A DNA stretch of 64,000 bases from Asparagopsis taxiformis (Eukaryota > Rhodophyta > Florideophyceae > Bonnemaisoniales > Bonnemaisoniaceae): the NCBI GenBank assembly GCA_030407315.1, contig JALQPE010002554.1, positions 124,001 through 188,000 of the forward strand, given 5' to 3'. Each line of letters begins with the position of its first letter. Within the stretch, counting starts at the first letter, position 1. Positions 30,466-42,596 of the stretch are shown here, piece after piece. The notes under the pieces were generated by a model. That model saw nothing but the letters and a program-made list of their open reading frames with translations. It searched no databases and had not been told where the DNA came from. The translations under genes and the position numbers were made by a program.

Positions 30466-32529
30466 TTAGCTCGCCAAAAGGCGCCCCTTAATCGCTTCGG
30501 GCACGACTATCTGCGTGGCGTCGTCGAGCGGCGCGGTCCTCATAAGTATCCCATCGGGGGACAGGTGAAAGCGCGACTGCGGCGCGGTTTCGACGTCGCG
30601 TTTCGCGTTTTGGCAGAATTCGTCCGTCGCCTGCTCGCGTATCCTCTCGTCAGTGGACACGGGCGGTTCGATGCACGACCGAGTTGCCAGTAGGCAGTCC
30701 AAACTCGGGTAGTATTCTGCGTAGTCGCATAGTAGCGCGGTATCGGTTCGCGCATAAGCGTCCGCATGCGGTTCAACGATGTTCGCGGCGTCGAAGCAGG
30801 GTATCTCGTCCGGTATTTCCGTCTCGTCGCCGCTTCGCGTGGCCATTCGCGAGAGCGCGTCGGCGATAACATGGCGTTTACCCTTTTTATATTCGACGTC
30901 GAACTCGAACTCGGCGATTCGCAATAGCCAGCGCGCGAATCGTCCTTCCGCAGAGGTCATGTCTAGAATCCAGCATAGCGAATTGTGGTCCGTGCGAACC
31001 GTGAACTTCCGTCCTTCTAGATACGCGCGTAGTAGTAGCACTGCCCATACCACCGCGTGGCATTCGCGTTCCGTCGTCGAGTAATTGCGCTCCGCGTCGT
31101 TAAGCGTGCGCAACCAGTATCCGACTGGATGTAATGTGTCTTCGTCTGCGTCTAGCTGTAATAATGCGCATCCGATTTGGCCGTGCGACGCATCGGTGTC
31201 GAGCACATACGGGTGCCCTTCGCGCGGTAGACGGAGGATAGGCGGAGATATCATCGCTTGTCGCAATGATTCGAACGCGCGCGTTTGCTCCGGCGTCGGC
31301 GCGGGTAAGCTGTCTCCTTGGTCCTTCTTTAGCAACTGCGTAAGCGGCGCCGCGACGAACGCGAATTTTTCGACGAATCGGCGGTATAAGTTGCAAGTTC
31401 CCAGAAAGCTGCGCAGCTGCGTTTTCGTCGTCGGATACGTCGCATCGCGCAGCGCATCGCACTTCGTTGTCGGTACGGATAGCTTCCCCGGCGAAATAGT
31501 ATGTCCCAAATAGTCCACCGTGCGCTTGAAGACTCAGTCTTCGCGAATTTAAGCGAAACGCCAGCGCGTCCGAGGATTCCCAGTATCTCGTCGACGTGAT
31601 GCACGTGCGCGTTTACGTCGGCGGAGAAGATGATTACGTCATCCAGGTAGACAAGGCAGTGCTGCCATTTCACGTTCGCGAGCAAAATGTGAAGCGCGCG
31701 CTGAAACGTCGCGGGCGCGTTCGAAAGTCCAAAGGGCATGCGGCGGAAACGATACGTACCAACATGCGACGTAAACGTAGTCTTATCGCGGTCGGCGTGC
31801 GCTACTGGGATATGCCAGTATCCCGAATTGCAGTCCAGCGTAGTGAAAACCGTCGCGTTACCGAGCGAGTCGACTCAATCGTCCATGCGCGGAATCGGAT
31901 ACGCGTCCTTGACGGTGGCGGCGTTTAGACGGCGGTAGTCGATGCAGAAGCGAGAAGTCCCGTCCTTCTTGGGTAAGACTACGACCCGGCTCGCCCACTC
32001 CGACGTAGCGGGTTCGATCACTCCAGCGCGGAGCATCTTATCCACTTGCGTACGGATAACTTCGCGCGATGCGTGTCCAGCGCGGTACGGCGGTTGGTTG
32101 ACGGGGGTCGCCCCCGGAACCAGTTCGATGCGGTGTTCTGTCGCGTGGATGGCTCCGAGCGTGCCATTCCACATGCGCTCGTGCTTTCGCAGCATCTCGA
32201 TAATTCGCGCGTGTATGTCGTCGTCTACTCGCTCATCGCGTAGCGTCGCGTAAGAGGTCTTCCCAATGCGGCGTCGCGTTCGCAATTCCGTCGGCTTCGC
32301 GCAGGTCCGGCGGGTTCATGGCGTTGCATGGCGTCGCATCGTCGGGCGGTCGGTCTTGCGGAGTCGGCGCTTCTTGTGAAACTTGTAGGCAACCTACGGG
32401 GTTGGGCACTGCGGCGCCCACCTTCATGCATTTGGGCAATACCTGTAGGCGGATGCCGGCGTTGTGCACATGCACATTGAAGGGCACGTTCCTTTTAACC
32501 TGCGTTTCACCATTAACACTGATTTCCAT
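30466..32529 (-). pseudogene. Gypsy reverse transcriptase and RNase H, frameshifted
   Basis: Pieces in order: a linker (VHVHNAGIRLQVLPKCMKVG, 32529-32233); after a 1-nt shift near 32240 the RT start (IELVPGATPVNQPPYR, WASRVVVLPKKDGTSRFCID); an in-frame TGA at 31875-31877; TLDCNSGYWHIPVAHADRDK; MPFGLSNAPATFQRA and LVYLDDVIIFS with the catalytic Asp pair (31739-31540); another shift near 31520; then MDYLGHTISPGK, YVLDTDASHGQIGCALLQL and YSTTERECHAVVW for RNase H (31518-30466). These motifs are diagnostic of Ty3/gypsy RT-RNase H. With one stop and at least two frameshifts the enzyme is dead. The N-terminal linker should join the protease at 46071 but is separated by the foreign block. Confidence 0.9.
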
Positions 32530-32719
32530 GTGAACAGAATGTACTTCCGGAAACAGAATCTCAAATTATGGGATATTGATTGCCGCAGACGAAGTTGATT
32601 GAATTGTGGCCAATGGGAAGGAGATAATGATTGACACACATTTCGCTGCAATGAAATCATTTTCAAAATTAAAAATTTTCAGAATTCAAATTTTCCAAGA
32701 TGCAGCGGTCCTATCTACC

Positions 32720-34839
32720 CTATCTACCATTTCCAAGTGAAGATAAACCGGCACGAATTTCCTTTTCGACTCCTGATCTCAATTTCTTGTTTGTGAGAGA
32801 AGTACACTCAGCGATAACACTTTCTACTGGAATTGTTTCATTCCAAGGCTTTGAATGCTTCCCCTTCCCCAGCGAAGCCGGGCGGTATTTTCCTGACCAT
32901 GCATCACGTTTGTCGTAAACTTCATACCATCGTGTGCGAAGCTTGCACACTATCCCTTCCTTGTTCCGAATACATTCCACAACCTGTCCGATCCAAAATG
33001 GCATTTCTTTTGTACATCCCTCCCCATTTACGGCGACAAACCGGTTCCGAGAATATGACAGATTAGATACGGGCTCTGGATACTCGGCGTATACTTCATT
33101 TTCATCACAATGCATTATGTTCATAGAATCCCTTTTGTATTTTCCTTTCAGCTCGAAGCAATCCCGAAGATTCCAGTGCGGAGGTTCAACCCTATTTCTG
33201 TAAACATGTTCCACAAGTTCCAGAAGTGCCTGCATTTTCATAGGACAATTTATCCTGGATTCTTCAGACCGTATTCTGAACAGAACCTTATTCCGATCTG
33301 GCGGAGACACGACATTGTTGGGCGGCGTTGAACGGAGAGAAGGTGGGCAAATAGTGAACCCTTTCAGCCCTGGGGTGCTAGTGGGAAGTCTTTCCCACTG
33401 ATCATCACTGAATACCTTCACATCGCATGCAGTGTTGTAGAAGTCAGAATTCGTTTCTGGTTCTTCGTCCCGGTAGAACCTGAAATACCTGTACTTTGAG
33501 AAAGGCTTTACCTTCCCGATACAGTTTTTCTCCCTGCATAGGCCTGAGAAATTGATAATATGAAGCATACGAACCACAACTGGCTGTGGTGTGAAGGACT
33601 TCCTCAACTCCTCGAGTAGTTCTTCCATAGTCACAGCGTTATTAGAATGCATTCTTCTCGAGGTACAACTGAATGCTTGGTCAATATCAGCATGTGTATG
33701 TCCTACAGGAAGGAAAGACACGAAAACCTCTTGGAAAACTCCCCAGGCCACGAGACATTCCAAATAACAAAACAAAAATTTGTTCTTGTTTTCGCGTGTG
33801 CAGTTATCGACTTGCAAGTACAAGGTTCCTTCAAGTTGTGAGCTCTCGGCCTTGGCTGACAGACTTCTATGGAGATCTTCAATGATATGATTTGCCCCAG
33901 TCTCATGCTCTTCAGTCATTGTATATGGTGTGAGGCGTTTTCGAACTCTATGTTCGAGTACACCAACAAGTTTCACCTTGAGACTGTGCCCAACGGTTGC
34001 TTTCGTACTCACGGAGAAGTGAGGAAGTCCATAACCAGATTGATCAGCACCGTCAATAATTAGGGATGTATATTTTGAGGGATACAATGTAGTTAGTTCA
34101 CATTTCCTCTGGTATTCTCTTCTTTCTCTGGCGACCATCTCGATATGCAAATGCCTTCTCTCGAGAAGAGGGGCAGTACGAGTCAAATCTGTTCCGAGTC
34201 TCTCTAAGGCACTGCGAATGTATTCGCACTCAGTACATTTTGTAAACCTCTGAATTCTCCTTACTTTGATATCTCCACAATATGTCTTCCATGTGGAGTA
34301 GAAGTAAGTTAGAGAAGGTGGGTTTTGTGTACCATACAGAACAGAGTACTGTTCACAGAACATTTCATAGACAGCTTTTTTTGGAATAGTGGGAGATGCC
34401 TCTCGTTTGTATCTGGCATCCGATCTGCCGTTGACTCTGCGAACCGCTCTAGGAAGCATATTACTGCATCTCTGCTGGGAGAAGCCAGGTGTTTTGATGT
34501 TTGAATTGAACAGAAGCTTCTTCCGTTCGTATATGACTTCTTGACGGAGCTCTGTAGGTGCCGGGAAAACTTAAAAGAGGACTCAAGGAACTTGTAACAG
34601 ACCTTCCTCCCTGCAAACCTGAAGATCATAGAACTTGGCTCCAGTAAATTTTGCAGATATCTTCTCCTATCTTCATTTACCCAGAGAAGTACTCGGGAAG
34701 TTTCACTGGACAAGAATACACAATCTGTTCTCGAAAAGCAATTCTGTTGACAGCATTTCATCTTCTTCATTTCTGTGCTCGACAGAGACAGAACAAGATT
34801 TCTCCTGAATATCTTCCTTCTGCTTTCTGGTTTCAACAA
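32720..34839 (-). pseudogene. DUF7869-type transposase-like protein, near full length, one frameshift
   Basis: The N-terminal frame (34839-34309) has a Cys cluster (MKCCQQNCF), then FRFAGRKVCYKFLESSFKFS. Reading then moves to the main frame, whose open stretch begins near 34570 (FPAPTELRQEVIYERKKLL) and which contains MLPRAVRR at 34459. Main-frame landmarks: CTECEY (~75), LIIDGADQSGYG (~134-145), QVDNCTRENKN (~216-226), SFLPVGHTHADIDQAFS (~248-264), and a C-terminal reader-like domain FVAVNGEGC...PFWIGQ...WYEVYDKRDAWSG (~480-545). I infer Asp in IDGAD, VDN and HADID as the active-site set of an RNase H-like nuclease. It is the same family as 1-1319. Downstream and co-directional of the ParB-methyltransferase gene with 333 bp between them. 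Apart from the frameshift the protein looks well preserved. Confidence 0.7.
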
Positions 34840-35172
34840 CTTACCTCTTACTTTGCAGTCGTACGGCTTTCTTTTCCGATTGTAGTGATTTTTGGAGTGG
34901 AAGTTCTCGATAAGGGCAACAGGAGAGAACTGATAGCTGCGATTCGTCCATGTTCTACTATATGTTACAAATGGTCGTGAAAATCATTGCTTGCCGGAGA
35001 TACCATTTGAAACTTGCATTGCATATAGATCCCATGAGAATACTCCTACGAGACCTTGCAAAGTCTTGGGTGGCTCCTCAACCCCACCATAGCCATACGG
35101 GTACGCATAGTTCTTAGTATTTTCCTTCACCTCAAAATGATAGCAAGATATGAGCTTCTGACCTTTCTTCTC

Positions 35173-38018
35173 TTATTTGGTCAGCGACACATTATGAATT
35201 GAAGTTTGAAGAGCGGTACTTTCTTCCGGTCCTGGAAGAAGCTTTGCAACCCCCACAATGTTACCGTCTATCATGAGGTCCACTATATCCCCTCCTCTGG
35301 GAACTTGTCTTTCGTTTCCATCTTCTGTTACTCTTGCAATACAGTCAATCTCTCCACTGCTGTCTGTATTTCTGGAATCCCCTATCTTTCTCTTCTTCGA
35401 ATCATTTTTCGTTTTGGGAACCTTTGAATACAATATTTCGGCTACAGCTCGAAGTCTTTCATGAGCAATGCGGAAAGTTCGGGCATTCGCCTCAATTACA
35501 ACGCATGATCGAGCGGTTCTCATTGATGCAATAGCAGTTGTTAACGTTCCTGAGTACATATCCAAAACAGAACCTCTTTCCGGACAGAAAGTATTGATTA
35601 GCTCAGAAAGTAGGGCAATGTTTTTTCCTCCGTAAGAACCGGGGCCTTTGAGCCAGGAATAACAAGCTTTTCTTTAGAAACAGGTATATCTGACATCGCA
35701 GCGAACCTTCTGCTTGTCTTTGAAGGGACAAAATGGTACGGACTCTTCAGATCAGGTTTGAAACCATCTTTAGAAGCCCCTGGTGCCTTTGCGATCACTG
35801 CAAAGTCACATGCGTTTTGAGGAAAGTTTTCACCTCTGTGGTGTTGTATGGTTCGAGTATCTTTCATTATAACGAAGGGATACTCTGGACCGGAAAAACC
35901 AATCCGATGAAGCTCACTGTGAAAACTTTCGAAGTTTCGGAACGACAAAAACGAAAGAAACCATCCACCGGGCTTCAGAACTCGTCTCGCGAACTGACAA
36001 AGAGATTTAATTTCTTTGTCGTCGATAAAATTGTCGTAGTTTGTGGTACGAAGTGCCTGGGACTTCGGAGTACCATATGGAGGATCGGTGAGGATGAAGT
36101 CAAAAAGGGGGTGGTTATCAGTCCATACCGTTTTGTCGAATTCTTGCCATTTCATCTGATAACAAGCAACTCCCATTTGACTCAAGTGATCAATTTTATC
36201 TTCTGAGTTATTTTCATCTGGAGCAGATCGCTTTGGTCGAGTATTCAGCCTTTCAGAATTCAAACTTGGAACGTTTCCAGCACAGACAATCTCACCTTGC
36301 TTAGTTCCTGTTTTACCGGGATCAGAAACATGTTCCGATTTAGAAGTTTTGCTCTCGGAAGGCTTAACAACTTCATTATGCTCTTGTTCAGATCTAGCGA
36401 CAGTTTCTGCGCTGACTTCACCTTTTTCTGTTATTTGTTCTTCACCTCCATCATTCTCATTGGGTAAGGCGCCCTCTGAAAGATCACCATCAACTTGAAC
36501 AGAATCATACTCTGAAATGCTCCTATTTTGCTCAATGTATTTCTTTTCCTTCATTGGTGCTGCCTCTGGACAGACTTTTCGGTATTGCTTCAAGAGCGTT
36601 TCAAGAATTTCTGTGTCGTTACCAGAGTTAGCAGAAACTTCTGTATCGAACTTAGTCGATCTAAGAAGGTTATTCTTGATTGCTTCCATGCCAGAGGGCC
36701 ATGTTTCCTCCTCGATGAGGGACTCGAACTTCCTAGCCTCCCTCAAAGCATGACAAGCGCTTTCGAATTGCTCTACTGTGGCTTTGTAGGATGCTGCTTT
36801 AAACTTATTTGACCTCGAAATTTCTCTGAGGCGATACAGTGTGTTGATCTGATTTTGTTCTGCGTCCGGCCCCGTAGCGTTCATAAACTTGGTAGCTGAC
36901 TTGATCGATGTAATGTTAATGAACCTACGGAACACCCGACAGTCAACTGTGTGCATTGCAGACACGGAGTCACCAATTTTCTCTCCTGATGAGAGGGGTT
37001 CCGCAAGCTCTGGATGTTCCGAGTTCATTATCTTACCAATTTCATGAATGACTTTTAGTGGTAATCGAACAGCCGTAGTAGCTGTTTGTCTCATAGCGTT
37101 ATCTTTGAGATGTGTGCATCCATCATATGCAGAGGCAATTTGCTTTGCAGTTGGTTGCTTCCCGTTCGACATCGTCCTTAACCGATCTGATTCTTCGCGA
37201 AGACCAATTAGCGTATCGTACAACGTGGACTCGATGAAAAAGGATGCATCGTGCTTCCTGTTTTGATGCCGTCCCAACTGTTTCAAAACTTGTAAGCTAT
37301 GACCGCCTTTCAGAATAGTAACGGGCCAGAGAAATGACTCCCATACATCTGGGCTCTCATCCATCAGCTCCAGAATGGCGGTGAGTCTATGCATCCCATC
37401 TACTACACCATACCAAACAGAACGACCTTCTGCTTTTTCGACTGCCTGAGACTCGGAAAGAGGTTTTCCATCGGATCCTTTCATAGATCGGAAGAAGTCT
37501 ACTACGTGGCGTTTCAGACCACCAGTGAGTTCGACTACGATCCCGTTATCGGAACCAGCAATGAAACCTTGACCATATCTGTCGTTATTTACTCGACCAT
37601 TTCTCGTGTCCCGATCGAAGCTAGAACCGTTGAAAATTGCCTTCAATCTCATAACACCAGATCTTGAAATCTGTCGAACAGAGGTTAAAGGGACACAAGA
37701 ACGTGGATCTACTCGCATGTTAGTGGAACCCTCCATAACATCCGCGAAAAGCGCCATGATGGATGTGTCTCGTGGTGTGGAATGAGCATCTTGTGTACCG
37801 GAAATATTCTTTTGTTTGAAAAAAGAGCTGGACATATCTGTGATAGCCGTTTCCAAGCAAGAATTGTTGGGATGGTGTATAAGCATAGAGTAGAACACAA
37901 ATTGTCCTCCCAGATGTTTGGATAATAAGCAACGAAGCGCCGACGTCGGACTCCATGATGATATAAACGGAATAAAGTTCCTGAATAGTTTATTGCTACG
38001 CTCCCTGATCCGTTAAAG
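35173..38018 (-). pseudogene. ParB/Srx-like domain fused to a DNA methyltransferase (beta-class order), one frameshift
   Basis: The main frame has 766 codons from ATG 37898 to 35598, and is open about 40 codons further upstream without Met. Residues 80-180 hold a ParB/Srx-type core with YGVVDGMHRLTA (165-174), followed by a helical region. Residues ~440-560 are an acidic, low-complexity linker. The C-terminal part has FILTDPPYGTP (DPPY at 605-608, motif IV for flipping out an amino-group target) and RVLKPGGWFLSFLSF. After a 1-nt frameshift near 35640 the partner frame gives GGKNIALLSELINTFCPERG, SVLDMYSGTLTTA (SAM-binding motif I) and an EANARTFRIAHERL helix, ending at 35173. DPPY before the SAM motif is the beta-class order of N6-adenine/N4-cytosine DNA methyltransferases. 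ParB-methyltransferase fusions are known from phages and bacteria. It is co-directional with the DUF7869 gene. Stop or frameshift may be genuine decay. Confidence 0.75.
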
Positions 38019-39061
38019 TTATAGACTCTCAGTACAATAACATCTCTTCACGTATACTACAGGACTGAGTGTCAACTCTGCAAGGATGGCATTCCAGAGA
38101 CTTACATGCAGTGGATTATTGCAAACTGGAAAATTTGCGGTGCAGGACGTCTAATTGCACCACTTGCTGAATATGTGAAGTAGAAATGACATGAACTCTG
38201 CTTGCTCAGGGTTCGATACCGAAAGGGAGAAGCAAACAGCACTTCAGGCCACATGAAGCTGAGCGAATGTATGGCAAGTCAGCTCCATCTTGTAGTCAAG
38301 GCCATCACTCCACTCTTCGGTCTGGCTAGCCAGTCAGCGTTGAATATCAATATTGGACTATACATCTGACTACAGACGTATCTAGAGATCCTTTCTCAAC
38401 ACATGTGGCTAAAATGAATCACTGAAACCGGTAATGGATTTTGAAAGGTGACCTGAACGACAAGTGTTCCCATGATAATGTTTCATATCAAAATGTATTT
38501 TTAGTAATCCAATTACAAAATGGTAATATTCAGAACTATTTCTGCTCTATTCCTATTTCACAGCTGTAGAAACCTATCCGTCTGATATCAATATTAGTCG
38601 ATAGGTTTTAATCTGCTTCAATTTGAGTTTCCACCATCACCTGGAAGAGCTCAGTTTGTACATCTTTCATGCATCCATTTTACACCAGGTGAAGACAATG
38701 GCAACCCTACTCCTCACGCTGCTCACATTTCCCTAGCGGTGTATGTTGCAGTCAGATATGTAGACCTACTTTGAATTCGGAATTCCATACTGAACACCAC
38801 TGGGAGTTCTCCATATGGACTAACTTCTTATTGTACTGGTTACCGTTAGAAGCAGCAGAACCTAAATAATATTCTGAAAATATTGAATCAATGAAAATTT
38901 CTTTGAATTGTTTCTGAGTTTGAATACTTTATCTTTATTTCGTATTCAGGATATTGTTCTGGTTCCAGCACCTAGCGTGAATATAACAGTTGGTTGTCAA
39001 AACCAGTATTTGATATTTGCCATACAACGTTGTATGGTACCATAAACGACTTCGTTTCAAA
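38019..39061. other. AT-rich, no gene; 18-bp perfect palindrome at its end
   Basis: No frame of note. CCATACAACGTTGTATGG at 39020-39037 is a perfect palindrome about 25 bp before the ATG of the next gene. Confidence 0.6.
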
Positions 39062-40078
39062 ATGCGTACGAGGTCTGGTCGCCCAACAACAGCGAAAAAA
39101 GTACCGCGCGGGTCGCTCAAGAAGAGCTCGGCGACTAAGGTACCCGTCCAAGCGCAAAAATCCCTACGCGCTGGATCAAGCAAGGATACATCGCCCGTTA
39201 TTGAAGATGAGCGCTCCCTAGAAACTGTTCCACTCCCAAGTCAAGCGAAGAGGTCAGTATCTCTCACAATTTCACAACGAAGAAGACTATCGAATGCCAA
39301 AGAGCTCTCAGATCCTTCTCAAATCAAGAAACTTACTACAAAGCATTGCTGTAAGCTAAAATGCTTCCAAAAGGTTGACCGAGATCAGCTATGTGATGAT
39401 ATGAAGAAAGTTGCACATATGAACCAGAAAGATCGACGCCATTTCTTACAATCTTTGTTTGTGCAAGAGTTTGAAACGTACCGTTACTAACTCTCCTTCC
39501 ACCGTAGTACGGTGGAAGGAGAGTTTGCTACAAATTTCTGAACCAAACATTCCGATTTTCAATTGATATGCAGTGGAAAACGAAAATGAAGCTTATTGGT
39601 GCGTCTGCCTCTCAACCAGTTGAATCTCCTGATTCGGAACTAGGTTCTGCTTCTGATAGCGAAAAGCAACCTGAAATTGATGAACAAGATCAGTTGCACC
39701 CTGAGGAATCAGATGATATGGTCAACATTGATGAACAAGATCAGTTGCGCCCCGAGGAATCAGATGATATGGTCAACACGTTTGTTGCTGTGAAAGGGAC
39801 AGGCTGTTCAGCTGAGGAGCCTTTCTGGTTAGCAAAGGTTAAAGGTGTAGAAAGGGGAAAAAAGGAAAGAAATGTACTCAAGATCACAGTTGAATGGATG
39901 GAAAAGAAGGATGGAAATGCTCTAACGTGCCGTTATGAACCATGTTTGAGAAGGAATGGATGCCCTTGGGTCGACCATATCCTCCTGATAGTGTTATCCT
40001 TGAGATCCCGGAGCTTCTAGATGGTCGGCTGGATTCCTATTCGCGTGACTTCTTGACCAAGTTCCTAGACCTAGACTA
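39062..40078 (+). pseudogene. Shortened DUF7869-family derivative lacking the catalytic core
   Basis: The first frame, from ATG 39062 (MRTRSGRPTTAKKVPRG) to 39490, has a basic Ser/Lys-rich start and then KHCCKLKCFQKVDRDQL and KDRRHFLQSLF, matching the Cys-cluster N-terminus of the 34839-34309 protein (MKCCQQNCF ... DRRRYLQNLL). The second frame (39568-40020) has a duplicated acidic segment (DEQDQLHPEESDDMVN, then DEQDQLRPEESDDMVN) followed by FVAVKGTGCSAEEPFWLAKV, the C-terminal reader-like domain, continuing past a frameshift to 40078. The central transposase-like core is absent. Between the frames is a 37-bp palindrome. It could be an internally deleted, non-autonomous copy or a decayed repressor-like derivative. 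Confidence 0.6.
39489..39525. repeat. 37-bp near-perfect palindrome
   Basis: Arms of 18 bp (AACTCTCCTTCCACCGTA and its complement) around a single G. It overlaps the stop codon end of the frame finishing at 39490 and falls in a coding break of the DUF7869 derivative. Confidence 0.9.
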
Positions 40079-40398
40079 GAATATTTCTGTGAACCAATAG
40101 CAATGTGGCCAAGATCCACACCTACAAAACGCAGCAGAATTCAATTGCAGTTGCAGTATGTTTGAGCGACAAATGAGTAGAATCGACTTAGGCAGAGGAT
40201 TGCAGCAACGGAGAACGAAATATTTACTGTCCAGTGACGTATAATATAACTGTGCACTGCGCAGGAACATCATCAGTTCACGTTGGAAATTTCACTATGT
40301 CTTGGGGATGCAATCCGACACGACTACATGTGTGACGGCTTCATCAAGACACTGCAGCGTGCCCAAAATTTTGATAGCTCGTGTTACCAGTCCTCCCC
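40079..40398. other. No gene recognised
   Basis: Short AT-rich stretch between two relics. Nothing identifiable. Confidence 0.5.
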
Positions 40399-41428
40399 CT
40401 AACCGTCATCGATATTTGACTCTTCACTGTAAACGAGTACTCCTTCCGTAGAAACCGCAGCCCAGAGCCGACCAGTGGGACAAACGCTAACACAATTGAC
40501 TTCTGCTTTCATCAGCTTTTTTCGTCGAAGTAGACTTTCAGAGCGTGCGCCCGGAAGCGACATTTGATCCGCATGCCGCATCTCGCCATAGTCTACATCC
40601 TCCTCACTGTCGTCATTAATTGCATCCATCGCTTCCCCGCTGAGCGTCATCTTCTTACCCAACTGCCACACGATGTGAGTCAGGGCTCCAAGCTATACAT
40701 GGTGTAGCAGTGGCGCCGACATTAAAGCCAGCGTGTTTGTTAAAGGCAGCATGGGAGGGGATTGGAGTGAGCGGTACTCACCAGATTTCCACCGTAGAAT
40801 CTGATGCGAATGCAGCGAATGCACCAGAAGGAGATATGCGAGGAGCTGTGATTTTAGAGAGGCGCAGAGACATGCGAGCGGATATCCGTGCGGATGAAGA
40901 CGAGACGAGGTAGCAGCGAGCGAGCTCGTCGACAAGCAGGATCTGTTAAGTCGTTTAGGATTTAGAAATGTGCAAGAGAGGATGGGTGCCCTCGAACGAG
41001 AGGGTGCGAGTTCGACCTGCAACGAGATTAATTTGAATGAGACGCGCTTCGGTAGTGAGCAACAAGGTGTTTCCTGATTTAGTGAAAGTCAAACCACCAC
41101 CTGTGTATGGGGCACCAAGAAGATGACGAATGGAATAGTTTGGAATACCCATTTTGAGGAAGATGGGCGCTGAGAACAAAGTTGTTGGTGGTTTGCGGAT
41201 GTAGCGAACTGAGGTCACGGAAGGATGTCTATCAGGCCACTGTGAGGATGTTGCTGGTGTTACGACTTCGCCGACGGATTTGAAATAAATTAATTTCGTT
41301 GGAACGCCCGTCCACGTGGCCACGAGTACAAAACAAGTGTTGCCAACTCGACAGATCATATCAAGTATCGCACTTGGCCGGGCGTGACCTTCCTTTACAA
41401 CTTGGCCATCATCTTGATCTCTTTGCAA
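40399..41428 (-). pseudogene. PWP2: PWP2 (U3 snoRNP WD-repeat protein) relic, internally deleted
   Basis: Minus-strand blocks match the periodic tryptophan protein 2 family. From the amino end: IRHLLGAPYTGGGLTFTKSG and ARLIQINLVAGRTRTLSFEG (about 41160-40990), then MSLRLSKITAPRISPSGAFA and DSTVEIW (about 40890-40785), and, skipping most of the propeller, SLPGARSESLL with VNCVSVCPTGRLWAAVSTEG (40671-40420). PWP2 is a ~900-residue nucleolar subunit of the small-subunit processome; only a fraction remains, in different frames, with stops. The order and strand are consistent with one decayed gene that lost its middle. 41428-41170 is in frame with the first block but not recognisably PWP2. Confidence 0.6.
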
Positions 41429-41457
41429 ACTACTGAAGCTTGCTCCACTTCTAGGTT

Positions 41458-42584
41458 ATGAATCAACAGCCCGAAAACCTTTCCGATTCATCGGCTGATT
41501 CCTTTCATTCTGCACTTTCCATCGCCGAACATCCTTCTATCCCACCTTCACCAACCTTACCATCCAACACAACCTTTCCGCCTCATCACACACCGCTCTC
41601 TGCGCCCACATCCTCACCTTCTACAACTCACACCTAAAATCCGCGTCACACTCCCAAACCTACCTCGCGAACTCTTCGTGGCCAACGCATTGGAGATGCG
41701 TCTAAAATTCCTGGAGGACAAGTTTTCCAATGAAACAATCCTGTACATCGAACGCGCGTGCGTACAATTTGGTGTTCAGTAGAGCCACCTTTGATGTCTT
41801 CTTCAAGGTGGACTGTGATTATGTCCTGTCGCCCGAGGCTATTGTTAGTCACAAGCTGTCTGCGACGCAGCCGTTCTTCTATACTGGATATTACATCAAC
41901 GCGCGCGATGCAAATGAAATGCATCTGAATGGGGCTTTGCTCGTTTCGCAGCGTAATTTCTGGAATGTCGGTGGTTATGATGAACGTATACGCACCTATG
42001 GTTACGATGATGAAGACCTTTACCGTCGGCTGGTTTCTACTGGTCTCAAGAGGCGTAATTTCAGCTATGATCATGTCTCTCATATTGGGCATGAAGATGC
42101 AAGTCGTGCACAGGAGGGTGTCAAATTCCCACGCGCCCAGATTGATCTCAATTCACTTGTGCTGGAACAGTTGAATGACCCCTGGACGTCACGTAGTCAC
42201 GAGTCAGTATATGAGCCTATTGATGACAACAAGTCGCGTTTGGTTGCGACATACTTCCAGCGTGCCATACTTCCGAAGCGTGTGGAAGAACACGGAACTG
42301 GACTAGAGCATGATATCCCAGTTTCAGAGGGCGCAGGCCAGAGAGACCGCTCCCGTCGCAGGCGTTTAGCGTATAAACTCGAGAAAGCTGGCAAGGAGCA
42401 ACTGGATGATCATACTTTTGCAGCTCTAGTCGCCAAGAAAAAAACCAGGGGCGTGCTGCTCATGCTACACGTGCAAAGGCCAGAGATGCCAAACGAGGCG
42501 AATCGGAAGACAAGTCTGCTACTGCCAATGGGCATGCCGAAGAGGAGCTTCCTGATGCTAGAGCCGACGTGGCCTACGAAATAA
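41458..42584 (+). pseudogene. Glycosyltransferase (GT2/Glyco_transf_7C-like) relic
   Basis: The frame from 41458 (MNQQPENLSDSSADSF) stops at 41636. A second frame gives PKIRVTLPNLPRELFVANAL and ETILYIERA to about 41760. A third frame then runs on as ARAYNLVFSRATFDVFFKVD, CDYVLSPEAI, GALLVSQRNFWNVGGYDERI and TYGYDDEDLYRRL to 42584. The KVDCDYVL (DxD-like) and NVGGYDERI...DDEDLYRR blocks are typical of GT-A fold enzymes with the galactosyltransferase C-terminal domain. Such enzymes build cell-wall or glycoprotein sugars; the acceptor cannot be read here. Two frameshifts make it a pseudogene unless there are very small introns. The last ~70 residues are low-complexity. Confidence 0.65.
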
Positions 42585-42596
42585 ACTAGGAACGAC

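Noticed and set aside
32833..33885. Plus-strand frames across the DUF7869 gene
   Set aside because: They are short shadows of the recognisable minus-strand protein.
35173..38018. Bacterial contamination as the source of the ParB-methyltransferase gene
   Set aside because: It is embedded among eukaryotic transposon genes with no bacterial-style operon, neighbours or ribosome-binding sites. It cannot be fully excluded without read support.
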